From assembly GCF_900163835.1 (NCBI RefSeq), contig NZ_FUKR01000036.1:124001-188000 (forward strand): a stretch of 64,000 nt of DNA, in the 5' to 3' direction. The stretch comes from Mycetocola reblochoni REB411 (GTDB taxonomy: Bacteria; Actinomycetota; Actinomycetes; Actinomycetales; Microbacteriaceae). The notes beneath the pieces were generated by a model, which ran no database searches, was not told the DNA's origin, and saw nothing but the letters and a program-made list of their open reading frames with translations. The translations under genes were made by a program, and so were the position numbers. Positions 26,111-35,135 of the stretch are shown here, piece by piece (the stretch's first letter is position 1; every line of letters begins with the position of its first letter).

Positions 26111-26461
26111 ATGCAGACACGGATCGAGACCGGTCGATGGGGAGAGGACCGCGCGGCTGACTACCTTCGGTCGCTCGGGTACACGGTCATCGCGCGGAAC
26201 TGGCGAGGTGCCGCGGGCGAGGTGGACATCGTCGCCGCCCTCGGCGGACGCACCGCCATCGTCGAGGTCAAGACGCGCCGAGGGACCGGCTTCGGCCACC
26301 CGCTCGAGGCGATCACACCGATCAAGCTGCATCGGTTGCGGGTGCTCGCCGCCCAGTGGGGGCGCGAGAACCCCGGCCATGGCCCGCTCCGGATCGACGC
26401 CGTCGCCGTCGTCGGCACTCCCGCATCCTGGCGCATCGAGCACCTGACGGCGATCGGCTGA
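26111..26461 (+). CDS. UPF0102 (YraN) endonuclease-like protein
   Basis: A 116-residue YraN family protein with a predicted Holliday-junction-resolvase-like nuclease fold: GRWGEDRAADYLRSLGYTVI, then GEVDIVAALGGRTAIVEVKTR with the Asp/ExK nuclease residues. The ATG at 26111 follows GGAGGGGGAG; the open frame upstream (from 26045) has no family similarity. Its stop overlaps comM (TGATG). The 190 bases before it hold no recognisable gene. Confidence 0.95.
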   Translation: MQTRIETGRWGEDRAADYLRSLGYTVIARNWRGAAGEVDIVAALGGRTAIVEVKTRRGTGFGHPLEAITPIKLHRLRVLAAQWGRENPGHGPLRIDAVAVVGTPASWRIEHLTAIG

Positions 26462-28014
26462 TGGCCGTCGCACGCACGTGGGCGGTCGCGGTGGTGGGGA
26501 TCGGGGGAACGGCCGTTGAGGTCGAGGCCGACCTGGGTGCGCAACTGCCGCGGTTCAGCATCATCGGCCTCGCCGATCGCGCTCTGGCGGAGGCCGAGGA
26601 CAGGGTCAGGCAGGCCGCGGCCAACGCCGGCGTCTCCTTGCCTGCCAGACGGTTGACGGTGAACCTCGCCCCGGCCGACCTGCCCAAGCACGGGACGGGC
26701 TTCGATCTGGCGGTCGCTCTCGCCGCCCTCGCTGCCGGGGGCGTCGTCGACGCGGCGAGGATCGATCGTGTCGTGCACATCGGCGAGCTGGGGCTCGACG
26801 GCCGCGTCCGCTCCGTTCCCGGAGTCCTTCCGGCGTGCATCGCCGCGCGCGACGCCGGCTTCACGACGGTCGTCGTTCCTGCCGACAACGTCGACGAGGC
26901 TCGGCTCGCCGCAGACGACCTGCAGGTCCTGCCCGTGTCCACGCTCAGGGAGGCGGTTCTCGGCTGCGCCGATGACGATCAGCGCGCACGGCTGGAGGCC
27001 CAGCCGGTGCCTGCTCTGGGTGCTCGCTGGGCTCCGCGTCGGAGCGGTGATGCATCGCGTCCGCATCCCACGTCGGTCGTTCGCTCCGACTTCGCCGACG
27101 TCCACGATCAGGACGACGCCATCAGGGCGGCGCAGATCGCCGCAGCGGGAGCGCATCACCTGTCGATGGTGGGGTCACCGGGCACGGGGAAGAGCATGAT
27201 CGCGGAACGTCTCGCCGGGATCATGCCGCGCCTGGACGACCACAGCGCGAGAGAGCTCAGCTGCATTCGCTCCATCGCGGGGGAGGGCGCGCTGACCGCA
27301 CTGGAGAGAACCCCGCCGTTCGTCGCGCCACACCACACGGCGTCGACCGTCGCGCTGCTCGGTGGCGGGAGCGGTCGCATCAGGCCGGGGGCGGTGACCC
27401 TCGCCTGTCACGGCGTGCTCTTCCTCGACGAGGTGTCCGAGATGAGCCGACACACACTCAACGCCCTGCGCCAGCCCATCGAGACGGGCGAGGTCCGGAT
27501 TCATCGCGCGAGCGGCAACGTCACCTTCCCCGCGCGATTCCAGCTCACCCTCGCCTCGAACCCCTGCCCGTGCGGATTCGCGGGAACGGGCGAACGCGAG
27601 TGCACCTGTAGCCCGGATGCTCTCCGGCGGTACCGCTCGCGGTTGGCTGGGCCGATCATGGACCGTATCGATGTGCGGGTGCGGGTCGCGGCCCCGCGGC
27701 GAACCCGGCCGGGCTCGCAGGCGACGACCGCCCGGCTCGCTGAGGCCGTCGACAGGGCGCGCCGTCGTGCGGTGGAACGAGCGGGCAAGCCCAACGCCGC
27801 GCTTTCCCGCGCCGAGCTCGGCACGGCGTCCCTCGCGATACCGCCGTCGGCTCGTCGGCACCTCGACCAGGCATGGGACAGGGGCATCCTCAGCATGCGC
27901 GGGTATGACCGGGTACGCCGGGTCGCGTGGACGATCGCCGACCTGGAGGACCGGGACCGGCCCGGAGCGGACGACGTGGATCAGGCGCTGTATTTTCGCC
28001 GAGGCGAAGCATGA
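26461..28014 (+). CDS. comM: YifB/ComM family Mg-chelatase-like AAA+ ATPase
   Basis: A hexameric helicase of the ComM group that promotes branch migration during natural transformation. The N-terminal Lon-like domain (GIGGTAVEVEADLGAQLPRF, DLPKHGTGFDLAVALAALAA) precedes Walker A MVGSPGTGKSMIAERL, Walker B GVLFLDEVSEMS and a C-terminal domain with the CPCGF ... CTC cysteines and SRLAGPIMDRIDVRV. 517 residues; the ATG overlaps the yraN stop, and dprA overlaps its end by 4 bases. The yraN-comM-dprA order is widespread. Confidence 0.96.
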   Translation: MAVARTWAVAVVGIGGTAVEVEADLGAQLPRFSIIGLADRALAEAEDRVRQAAANAGVSLPARRLTVNLAPADLPKHGTGFDLAVALAALAAGGVVDAARIDRVVHIGELGLDGRVRSVPGVLPACIAARDAGFTTVVVPADNVDEARLAADDLQVLPVSTLREAVLGCADDDQRARLEAQPVPALGARWAPRRSGDASRPHPTSVVRSDFADVHDQDDAIRAAQIAAAGAHHLSMVGSPGTGKSMIAERLAGIMPRLDDHSARELSCIRSIAGEGALTALERTPPFVAPHHTASTVALLGGGSGRIRPGAVTLACHGVLFLDEVSEMSRHTLNALRQPIETGEVRIHRASGNVTFPARFQLTLASNPCPCGFAGTGERECTCSPDALRRYRSRLAGPIMDRIDVRVRVAAPRRTRPGSQATTARLAEAVDRARRRAVERAGKPNAALSRAELGTASLAIPPSARRHLDQAWDRGILSMRGYDRVRRVAWTIADLEDRDRPGADDVDQALYFRRGEA

Positions 28015-29390
28015 CGGGCACCGGGCGCGGAGTCGACCGCCGTCGATCGGGTCACGCGACAGGAGGCGCCCCCTCGGTCGAACGCCGCAGCGTCGACGAG
28101 TGCCTGGGCACGGCGGGGCTGGCGCTCGAACTGAGCCAGCGGCTCGTGCCGTGGCGCACGGTGACCGCCGGGGAGGTCGACGACGTCGCCGCGACCGCGA
28201 TCGTCAGCCTGCTCGGCGGCGCGGATGACGCGGCCGTCGCCGCGATCAGGGCGGTCATCGACCCCGTGCTCCTTCTTGACGCCCTGACCAGGGACTCCGC
28301 TGCGCTCCTCGACGCCGTGGTCCCCGCAGGCGCGGGGGCGGGGCGGCAGCGCGATGCAGCACGGTGGCTGCGCGCACGGTGCGCCGAGCAGTCACCGGCG
28401 GAGGCGGTCAGGCGTGCGACACGCTCGGGCCTCTGGATGATCACGGCTGCGGTCCCGGAGTGGCCGGAACGGCTGAGTGGCCTGGGCCGGGGGGAGCCTC
28501 GAGAGCTGTGGGGGCGCGGCGATGTGGACGCGGTTCGCGTTCCGCCGTCGGGAACGCTGGCGACCGTCGGGGCACGGGCCGCGAGCGGCTATGGCGAGGC
28601 GGCAGCCCGTGGCATCCTGGCGGACCTGGCGGCGGACGGCCTCGTCATCGTCTCGGGTGCGGCCTACGGCATCGATGCGGTCGCCCACCGTGTGGCACTC
28701 GAAAGCGGTTCGGCCACGGTCGCGGTTCTCGCCTCAGGGGCGGACCTTGCGTCGCCGTCCGGGCACCGTCGTCTGATCGAGCAGATCGCCGAGTCCGGAG
28801 CAGTGATCAGCGAGCACCCTCCTGCGACACGTCCGCGGGCGCACGGGTTCCTCCATCGCAACAGGCTGATCGCGGCGCTCGCCGATGCGACGCTCGTGAT
28901 CGAGGCCGGGGCTCGCTCCGGTTCGCTCAACACCGCAGGCCATGCGGCGACGATCGGACGCCCTGTCGGTGCCGTCCCCGGACCGATCACCGCTCCGGCC
29001 TCGGCGGGTTGCCATCGACTCCTGCGCGAGTACGGCGCGATCTGCGTGACCAGCGCCGTCGAGGCCGCCGAACTCGTCGGATGGAACGTCGAGGTGCCGG
29101 CGGCTCGGGGACGGCGGCGTTCAGGGCACGCGACTCCGAGCGCCATCGAGGCCGCCCGAGAACATCCGGTCGTCGCCGGTGTCGAGGAGCCGCTCGTCCG
29201 GTCGATCGCCCGAAACCCCGGAATGACGATCACAGAGATCATCGATTCCGATTCCGATTCCGGTTCCGGGTGGAAGCGCGACGGATGGGCGGTTCGTGGT
29301 CAGCTGGCCGCACTCGAATCGGCCGGGGTGCTCACCCAAACCGACGGCAGGTGGTGGCCCACCGCGCCGAAGCAGAGCTCGGGCGCGTGA
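28011..29390 (+). CDS. dprA: DNA-processing protein DprA
   Basis: Binds incoming single-stranded DNA and loads RecA in transformation; it is also retained in non-competent bacteria. The Rossmann fold begins LATVGARAASGYGEAAARG, with VIVSGAAYGIDAVAHRVAL, HPPATRPRAHGFLHRNRLIA and IEAGARSGSLNTAGHA as the DprA signatures. A C-terminal winged-helix-like domain (PGMTITEIIDSD ... GQLAALESAGVL) is interrupted by a (gattcc)n tract coding DSDSDSGSG. 459 residues, ATG overlapping the comM stop. Confidence 0.96.
   Translation: MTGTGRGVDRRRSGHATGGAPSVERRSVDECLGTAGLALELSQRLVPWRTVTAGEVDDVAATAIVSLLGGADDAAVAAIRAVIDPVLLLDALTRDSAALLDAVVPAGAGAGRQRDAARWLRARCAEQSPAEAVRRATRSGLWMITAAVPEWPERLSGLGRGEPRELWGRGDVDAVRVPPSGTLATVGARAASGYGEAAARGILADLAADGLVIVSGAAYGIDAVAHRVALESGSATVAVLASGADLASPSGHRRLIEQIAESGAVISEHPPATRPRAHGFLHRNRLIAALADATLVIEAGARSGSLNTAGHAATIGRPVGAVPGPITAPASAGCHRLLREYGAICVTSAVEAAELVGWNVEVPAARGRRRSGHATPSAIEAAREHPVVAGVEEPLVRSIARNPGMTITEIIDSDSDSGSGWKRDGWAVRGQLAALESAGVLTQTDGRWWPTAPKQSSGA
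29244..29267 (+). repeat. gattcc hexamer array inside dprA
   Basis: Three perfect gattcc units and one gttcc-type variant encode Asp-Ser repeats in the C-terminal domain of DprA. Confidence 0.85.
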
Positions 29391-29429
29391 GGCTGCCATC
29401 GTCCACGGGGCCGTGGGAGCATGGGGCCT

Positions 29430-30347
29430 ATGGAACTCGGCAGGGCAATCGACGGCTACATCGATGCCGTTCTGTCCTCGTCGCGTCTGTCGACGCGGAC
29501 CCTGACCGCATACGCGTCAGATCTCGAGGCGCTGCACCGATACTGCTCGTCGCGCGACGTGACCGACACCGGCCAGATCGACCTCGAGCTTCTGCGCGAC
29601 TGGCTGTGGTCCGACGCCCAACAGGGGCATGCACCCGCGACTCTCGCCCGGCACCGTGCCGCGGTGCGCGGCTTCGGCGAGTGGCTGCGCGACACGGGGC
29701 GTACGGCGGCGAACCCGGCCGCCCGTCTCCGGGCCCCCAGCCCGGGGCGCTCCCTGCCGCACCTCGTCCGCTCGGAACGGATCGCCGATGCGGCTGCCGC
29801 GCTCAGGGACGCGTCCGCGCAGGGCGACCATCGTGCCGGGCGCGACCTGTGTGTCCTCGAACTGCTGTACGCCACCGGCATGCGCGTGTCGGAACTGGTC
29901 TCCCTCGACGTCGACGGGGTCAACCTCGATGAGCTGACCGTCCGGGTGACGGGGAAGGGCGACAAGGAGCGGGTCATCCCGTTCGGCGTGCCCGCACGGA
30001 CAGCAACGATCGACTACGTGACGCGGGATCGGCCCGCCCTGCTCGGGAACCGGCCGTCCCGGGCGACAACGGCCGCGTTGGTCCTCGGTGTGCGCGGCGA
30101 ACGCGTGAACGCCAGGACCGTGTATCGCATCGTCAACGGGCTCTTCCCCGAGGCGGGCGGCCCGGCCGGTGCCGGGCCACACACGCTTCGGCACAGCACG
30201 GCCACTCACCTTCTGGACGGGGGAGCCGACCTCCGGAACGTGCAGGAGTTCCTCGGGCACTCCTCACTGGGCACCACCCAGATCTACACGCACGTGTCCG
30301 CCGAGCGTCTCGCCGCGAGCTATCGTCAGGCACACCCGCGGGCCTGA
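29430..30347 (+). CDS. xerC: Tyrosine recombinase XerC
   Basis: Resolves chromosome dimers at dif together with XerD. The N-terminal SAM-like DNA-binding domain covers about 1-90. The catalytic domain has Arg152 (ATGMRVSEL), Lys176 (GKGDKERV), His251 and Arg254 (PHTLRHSTATHLL), His277 (LGHSSL) and Tyr286 (TTQIYTHVS), all intact. ATG 29430 has GGGAG at optimal spacing; ATG 29421 is too close to it. 305 residues. Linked to dprA and rpsB, as in many actinobacteria, so this is the housekeeping recombinase rather than an integrase. Confidence 0.94.
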   Translation: MELGRAIDGYIDAVLSSSRLSTRTLTAYASDLEALHRYCSSRDVTDTGQIDLELLRDWLWSDAQQGHAPATLARHRAAVRGFGEWLRDTGRTAANPAARLRAPSPGRSLPHLVRSERIADAAAALRDASAQGDHRAGRDLCVLELLYATGMRVSELVSLDVDGVNLDELTVRVTGKGDKERVIPFGVPARTATIDYVTRDRPALLGNRPSRATTAALVLGVRGERVNARTVYRIVNGLFPEAGGPAGAGPHTLRHSTATHLLDGGADLRNVQEFLGHSSLGTTQIYTHVSAERLAASYRQAHPRA

Positions 30348-30545
30348 CCGGTGTGCGGTGACCCGTCCACGCCGGTCGCAGACGGCGCGTCTACCGGAGG
30401 AGGTGCGCCTGCCGCATGGTGCGGCACTCTCCGCCGGGAGTCCGCCGTTCGTCGGGTGTGCCCCGTCCGTCGCGGCTGCCGGCTCCGCCGGGCAATCCTT
30501 GGCCGCCGGGCGGGCCGGTCGAAGGGCGGGGCGGCGCCGGTGACG

Positions 30546-31325
30546 TCAGCCGCCCGCAGAGGGAAGGAGGCGCGCATGCCGACGTGGCTCCAGAACCAGA
30601 AGAGGGTCGCGGTAGACGCCGTCGACCCGGAGGCCCAGGTGCAGCACGGCATCATCGGCGCACCGATCCTCCGCACAGGGCTGCGCGGTGTCGCACCCCG
30701 GAGGCGAGTCGCGCAGATGACTCGTGCCGACGACCCGACCCAGGCGCTCGCCGCCGTCGAGTCGCTCGCCGACACGAACGGCCGCGTCCACCGGGAGGTA
30801 CGAGCTGATCCTGCCGTGCCCGTGATCGACGCTGACCACCGGTGTTCCGGCAACACAGCCGACGAACGACACCGTCCCTGATGCGATCGCCATCACCGTC
30901 GAGTCGTCCGAGCCGAGGTCCACACCCCTGTGGCCCGGACCGAAGTCGCTCGCAGGCGGATCGAAGGCCCGGAGGACGCGTGCGTCCTCCACCGGCCAGA
31001 ACCCGTCGGGAGGAGTCCGCTCGTCACGGTGGGAGAACCGTCGGTGTGGCCCCCGATCCTCGCCCCACGGCGATCCCGTCGTGACGGCGGAGAGCCGCGG
31101 ATCCGGGAGTGCCGCTGCGAGGCCGGCATCGCCGCTCCTCGCGGTGCCGACCGTCAGTGCGAGGAGGCCGGCGACGAGACGCAACGTGGCGTCCCTACGA
31201 GGACGTCGCGGTCGATGCGCCGGCGCATCGCCGGGGCCGCCCCGGCCCCCGGGCGACGCGGGTTCAGCCTCCGTGCGATCCGACGGTCGCACACCTCCGT
31301 GGCGGGGATAGACTCTCCTGGTCAT
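30546..31325 (-). CDS. M23-family peptidase-like exported protein
   Basis: A 259-residue protein with a hydrophobic segment near residues 48-72 after a long basic N-terminus, then an M23/LytM domain. GHRGVDLGS supplies His132 and Asp136 and VLHLGLRVDG supplies His229; the first His of the usual HxH is Val. M23 domains cut peptidoglycan cross-bridges or act as non-catalytic amidase activators. A minus-strand M23 gene next to rpsB is common in actinobacteria. The ATG at 31325 is the likeliest start, but a later start nearer the hydrophobic segment is possible. The 198-base gap to xerC shows nothing recognisable. Confidence 0.82.
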   Translation of the reverse strand: MTRRVYPRHGGVRPSDRTEAEPASPGGRGGPGDAPAHRPRRPRRDATLRLVAGLLALTVGTARSGDAGLAAALPDPRLSAVTTGSPWGEDRGPHRRFSHRDERTPPDGFWPVEDARVLRAFDPPASDFGPGHRGVDLGSDDSTVMAIASGTVSFVGCVAGTPVVSVDHGHGRISSYLPVDAAVRVGERLDGGERLGRVVGTSHLRDSPPGCDTAQPCAEDRCADDAVLHLGLRVDGVYRDPLLVLEPRRHARLLPSAGG

Positions 31326-31518
31326 CACGGCAGCATCTCTACGATGGGGTGCGGCCGGGAGGGCGACCGTGTTCCGACGAACCGGCGGCGTGTCCGCCGG
31401 GTTGTGCAGGGGCGAGGGTGCAGAGGTGCGCTCGACCGGCCTCCCCGCTCTGACCGCTGCGATGCGGAGAGAGCGCGGACCGGGCGACGACGCGCGTTCA
31501 CGGGAACGAGGGGGAAGC

Positions 31519-32982
31519 ATGACCGGTCCGACCACCGCGCAGGGAGACGAGAGCCGCCGACTCGGGCGGCGTGTCAACGCGCTCGCCGCGGCCGCCGCCG
31601 TCGGCGGATTCCTGTTCGGCTTCGACTCGTCCGTCGTCAACGGTGCGGTCGATGCCATCGAGGCGGACTTCTCGCTCGCGGCGACGGCGACCGGATTCGC
31701 CGTCGCGTCGGCCCTGCTCGGGTGCGCCGTCGGCGCCTACCTGGCCGGGCGTCTCGCCGACCGCTGGGGTCGCGTTCCCGTGATGCTCCTCGGCGCCGTG
31801 CTGTTCTTCGCGAGCTCCCTCGGTGCGGGGCTGGCCTTCGCCGTCTGGGATCTCGTGGTGTGGCGGGTCATCGGCGGTCTCGGCATCGGCATCGCCTCGG
31901 TCATCGCCCCGGCGTACATCGCCGAGGTCGCGCCGAGTAACGCCCGCGGACGGCTCGGCTCGCTGCAGCAGCTGGCCATCACACTCGGAATCTTCACCGC
32001 CCTGCTCAGCGACGCTGTGCTCGCCCAGACCGCCGGGGGTGCGGGGGAGACGCTCTGGTTCGGCATGCCCGCCTGGCGGTGGATGTTCCTCGTCGGGGTG
32101 GTCCCCGCGCTCGTCTACGGTGCGCTCGCGCTGACGATGCCGGAGTCACCCCGCTTCCTCGTGCTGAGGGGGAGGAACCCCGAGGCGAGGGGGGTGCTGG
32201 CCACCCTCATGCCCGAGGGGCAGGTGGAGACGGCGATGACCGAGGCCATCGAGACGGTCGAGGAGGACCGCAGAAACAAGCGGACCGCGTCACTCCGGGG
32301 GCCCCTGCTCGGGCTGCTCCCCGTGGTGTGGGTCGGTGTGGTCCTGTCCATGCTGCAGCAGCTCGTCGGCATCAATGTGATCTTCTACTACTCGACGACG
32401 CTGTGGAAGGCCGTCGGCTTCGACGAGTCGAACTCGCTTCTGATCTCGGTGATCACGAGCGTGACGAACGTGCTCGTCACCCTGATTGCGATCGCGCTGG
32501 TCGACCGGGTTGGGCGACGACCGTTGATGCTCGTCGGCTCGGCAGGGATGGCCCTGTCTCTCGGCGCGATGACCCTGGCGTTCAGCCAGGCGGGGATGAA
32601 CGCGGCGGGCGAGCCCGAGCTCACCGGTGCCTGGGCGCCCATCGCACTCGTCGGGGCGAACGCGTTCGTTGTCGCCTTCGGCGCGAGCTGGGGTCCTCTG
32701 GTGTGGGTGCTGCTGGGTGAGATCTTCCCGAACCGGATCAGGGCGCGCGCCCTCGGGGTCGCCGCCGGTGCCCAGTGGCTCACCAACTTCGCGGTGTCCG
32801 TGTCGTTCCCGTTCCTGTCGCAGGAGGTGTCGCTGACGCTCGCCTACGGGCTGTACACCGCGTTCGCGGCGCTGTCGTTCGTTTTCGTGTTCCGGGTCGT
32901 CCCCGAGACGAAGGGGACGAATCTGGAGGACGCCGATCGCCTGTTCGATGTCGCTCCCCGCGGGCGGCGACGACGGTCATGA
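31519..32982 (+). CDS. Sugar/proton symporter, MFS sugar porter family
   Basis: A 12-helix transporter of 487 residues. Sugar-porter motifs are FGFDSSVVNGAV in helix 1, GRLADRWGRVP after helix 2, PESPRFL before the central loop, QQLVGINVIFYYS in helix 7, DRVGRRPLM after helix 8 and VPETKGTNLEDAD at the end. The closest known types carry xylose, glucose or galactose; the substrate cannot be told. The ATG at 31519 follows GAGGGGGAAG; longer readings start in the promoter region. It stands alone with no sugar-metabolism neighbours. Confidence 0.93.
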   Translation: MTGPTTAQGDESRRLGRRVNALAAAAAVGGFLFGFDSSVVNGAVDAIEADFSLAATATGFAVASALLGCAVGAYLAGRLADRWGRVPVMLLGAVLFFASSLGAGLAFAVWDLVVWRVIGGLGIGIASVIAPAYIAEVAPSNARGRLGSLQQLAITLGIFTALLSDAVLAQTAGGAGETLWFGMPAWRWMFLVGVVPALVYGALALTMPESPRFLVLRGRNPEARGVLATLMPEGQVETAMTEAIETVEEDRRNKRTASLRGPLLGLLPVVWVGVVLSMLQQLVGINVIFYYSTTLWKAVGFDESNSLLISVITSVTNVLVTLIAIALVDRVGRRPLMLVGSAGMALSLGAMTLAFSQAGMNAAGEPELTGAWAPIALVGANAFVVAFGASWGPLVWVLLGEIFPNRIRARALGVAAGAQWLTNFAVSVSFPFLSQEVSLTLAYGLYTAFAALSFVFVFRVVPETKGTNLEDADRLFDVAPRGRRRRS

Positions 32983-33284
32983 GCTGAGCCGCGCGGGCGG
33001 AGTCCGGGCGGATTGCTGAGATCGTTGTCGGGCGGCGGCCGGATCGGCGGTGAACGGTGTCGCCAGACCGCTCGCGGGACGTGCCGGAGGTGACCGCGGG
33101 CGCGCATGTCTGGTGCTACGATGAACCAGCACCCCTGTGTGGGGTGACTTCGCGCGTCGATATGACGACACATCCTTCGGTCCCCGCAACGGGGTGGCTG
33201 TGCGTCCGGCGCCAGGGCCGCGGCGATCGCCGCGACATCAACCGTGAGGCATCGCCGTGTGCGATGCAGAGAAGGAGAACGACC
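32983..33284 (+). promoter_or_regulatory. rpsB promoter and structured leader
   Basis: This 302-base gap has no recognised gene. TACGAT (33118-33123) is the best -10. The following ~155-base leader holds CACCCC/GGGGTG (33131-33147), CCCCG/CGGGG (33183-33195) and a perfect 16-base palindrome (33220-33235). Long structured leaders before rpsB can mediate S2 feedback in other bacteria; here that is only inferred. Confidence 0.5.
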
Positions 33285-34172
33285 ATGGCCGTCGTTACCG
33301 TTCGCCAGCTGCTCGACAGCGGCGTGCACTTCGGGCACCAGACCCGCCGCTGGAACCCCAAGATGAAGCGATTCATCTTCACCGAGCGTTCCGGCATCTA
33401 CATCATCGACCTGCAGAAGTCGCTGTCGTACATCGACGCGGCCTACGACTTCGTCAAGGAGACGGTCGCCCACGGCGGGACCGTCCTCTTCGTCGGAACG
33501 AAGAAGCAGGCGCAGGAGTCCATCGCCGAGCAGGCGACCCGCGTCGGTCAGCCCTACGTCAACCAGCGGTGGCTCGGTGGTCTGCTGACCAACTTCAACA
33601 CCGTCTCCAAGCGTCTCGCTCGCATGAAGGAGCTCGAGGAGCTGGACTTCGAGGACGCCTCGAAGTCGGGCTTCACCAAGAAGGAGCTCCTCATCAAGAA
33701 GCGCGAGCTCGACAAGCTGCACAAGTCGCTCGGTGGAATCCGCAACCTGTCGAAGACCCCCAGCGCGCTCTGGGTCGTCGACACGAAGAAGGAGCACCTC
33801 GCGATCGACGAGGCCAAGAAGCTCGGCATCCCCGTCGTCGCGATCCTCGACACCAACTGCGACCCCGATGACGTCACCTACCCGATCCCGGGCAACGACG
33901 ACGCGATCCGCTCCGTCAGCCTGCTGACGCGTATCGTCGCCGACGCTGCGGCCGAGGGCCTCATCCAGCGTCACCAGAAGCCCGCCGAGGGCGAGCAGGC
34001 CGAGCCTCTGGCCGAGTGGGAGCAGGAGCTGCTGAACGCAGACGCCCCCGCCGAGACCGAGACGGCGTCGACCGAGGCTGCTGCCGAGACCGAGGCTCCC
34101 GCCGAGGAGACCGCGGCCCCCGCGACGGCCGACGCCGCTGAGGCGCCCGCCGCCGAGTCCGCCGCCGAGTAA
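33285..34172 (+). CDS. rpsB: 30S ribosomal protein S2
   Basis: [20 protein letters not shown] is the invariant S2 start, with [33 protein letters not shown] and [15 protein letters not shown] as further signatures. Beyond about residue 240 it has an Ala/Glu/Pro-rich acidic tail of ~45 residues. The ATG at 33285 follows GAAGGAGAACG. 295 residues, 23 bases before tsf. Confidence 0.98.
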   Translation: MAVVTVRQLLDSGVHFGHQTRRWNPKMKRFIFTERSGIYIIDLQKSLSYIDAAYDFVKETVAHGGTVLFVGTKKQAQESIAEQATRVGQPYVNQRWLGGLLTNFNTVSKRLARMKELEELDFEDASKSGFTKKELLIKKRELDKLHKSLGGIRNLSKTPSALWVVDTKKEHLAIDEAKKLGIPVVAILDTNCDPDDVTYPIPGNDDAIRSVSLLTRIVADAAAEGLIQRHQKPAEGEQAEPLAEWEQELLNADAPAETETASTEAAAETEAPAEETAAPATADAAEAPAAESAAE

Positions 34173-34195
34173 TCCACCGAAGGAGACTGCACGTC

Positions 34196-35023
34196 ATGGC
34201 TAACTTCAACATTGCCGACCTCAAGGCGCTGCGCGAGCAGCTGGGCACCGGCATGACCGACACCAAGAACGCTCTCGTCGAGGCCGACGGCGACGTCGAG
34301 AAGGCGACCGAGATCCTTCGCCTCAAGGGCGCCAAGGGCAACGCGAAACGTGCCGACCGCTCGACGAGCGAGGGCCTCGTCGCCGTCGCCGAGGGCGACG
34401 GCCGCGCAACGATGATCGAGCTCGCCTGCGAGACCGACTTCGTCGCCAAGAACGACAAGTTCATCGCCCTCTCCGAGAAGGTGCTCGAGGCCGTCGCGGC
34501 CTCCGGTGCCACCTCGGCCGAGGCCGCGGTCGCCTCCGCCTTCGGCGAGGGCACCATCGGCAGCCTCATCGAGGACCAGGCGGCCACCATCGGCGAGAAG
34601 ATCGAGCTCCGCCGCGTCGCGGTGCTCGAGGGCGAGAAGTTCGCCGTCTACCTGCACCGGACCTCGAAGGACCTGCCGCCGCAGATCGGTGTCGTCGTCG
34701 CCTACACGGGTGACGATGCCGAGACCGCCCGCGCCATCGCACAGCACATCGCGATGTTCGACCCGCAGTACCTCACGCGTGATGAGGTCCCCGCGGACGC
34801 CGTCGAGAAGGAGCGCGAGCTCGTCACCGAGATCAGCCGCAACGAGGGCAAGCCCGAGGCCGCCCTGCCGAAGATCGTCGAGGGTCGCCTCACCGCGTTC
34901 TTCAAGCAGGTTGCGCTCGTCGAGCAGGCCTACGCCCGCGACAGCAAGGTCCAGGTCAAGTCGGTCCTCGCCGACGCCGGTCTGACCGTGACCGGGTTCG
35001 CCCGCTTCAAGGTCGGCGCCTAG
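34196..35023 (+). CDS. tsf: Elongation factor Ts
   Basis: The nucleotide-exchange factor for EF-Tu. UBA-like N-terminal LKALREQLGTGMTDTKNALVEAD, the core AKRADRSTSEGLVAV ... IELACETDFVAKN that contacts EF-Tu, and the C-terminal subdomain with YLTRDEVP. 275 residues, with the usual GAAGGAGA site. A strong terminator follows. Confidence 0.98.
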   Translation: MANFNIADLKALREQLGTGMTDTKNALVEADGDVEKATEILRLKGAKGNAKRADRSTSEGLVAVAEGDGRATMIELACETDFVAKNDKFIALSEKVLEAVAASGATSAEAAVASAFGEGTIGSLIEDQAATIGEKIELRRVAVLEGEKFAVYLHRTSKDLPPQIGVVVAYTGDDAETARAIAQHIAMFDPQYLTRDEVPADAVEKERELVTEISRNEGKPEAALPKIVEGRLTAFFKQVALVEQAYARDSKVQVKSVLADAGLTVTGFARFKVGA

Positions 35024-35032
35024 TCGGCAACA

Positions 35033-35064
35033 GGGTCCGGGTCGCGTGCGACCCGGACCCTTTT
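35033..35064 (+). terminator. Rho-independent terminator after tsf
   Basis: A perfect 12-base GC stem (35033-35044 with 35049-35060), 4-base loop and a TTTT tail. It ends the rpsB-tsf transcript. Confidence 0.9.
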
Positions 35065-35084
35065 CCGTGCCCACCGCGGCGCGC

Positions 35085-35090
35085 TAGCTT
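35085..35090 (+). promoter_or_regulatory. Candidate -10 box TAGCTT of pyrH
   Basis: TAGCTT lies just after the tsf terminator and about 45 bases before the pyrH ATG, which has a GAGGAGA ribosome site. Confidence 0.4.
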
Positions 35091-35135
35091 TACCCCAGAC
35101 GAGCCAGAACCACCGAATCAGAGGAGACCCGCCCC

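Noticed and set aside
29430-30347. XerC-like recombinase as a mobile-element integrase
   Set aside because: It lies in the conserved dprA-xerC-rpsB order with no element boundaries, so it is the housekeeping dimer-resolution recombinase.
30348-30545. Coding-like frame between xerC and the M23 gene
   Set aside because: It lacks a convincing start and continues antisense through the M23 gene; no terminator or motif was found either.
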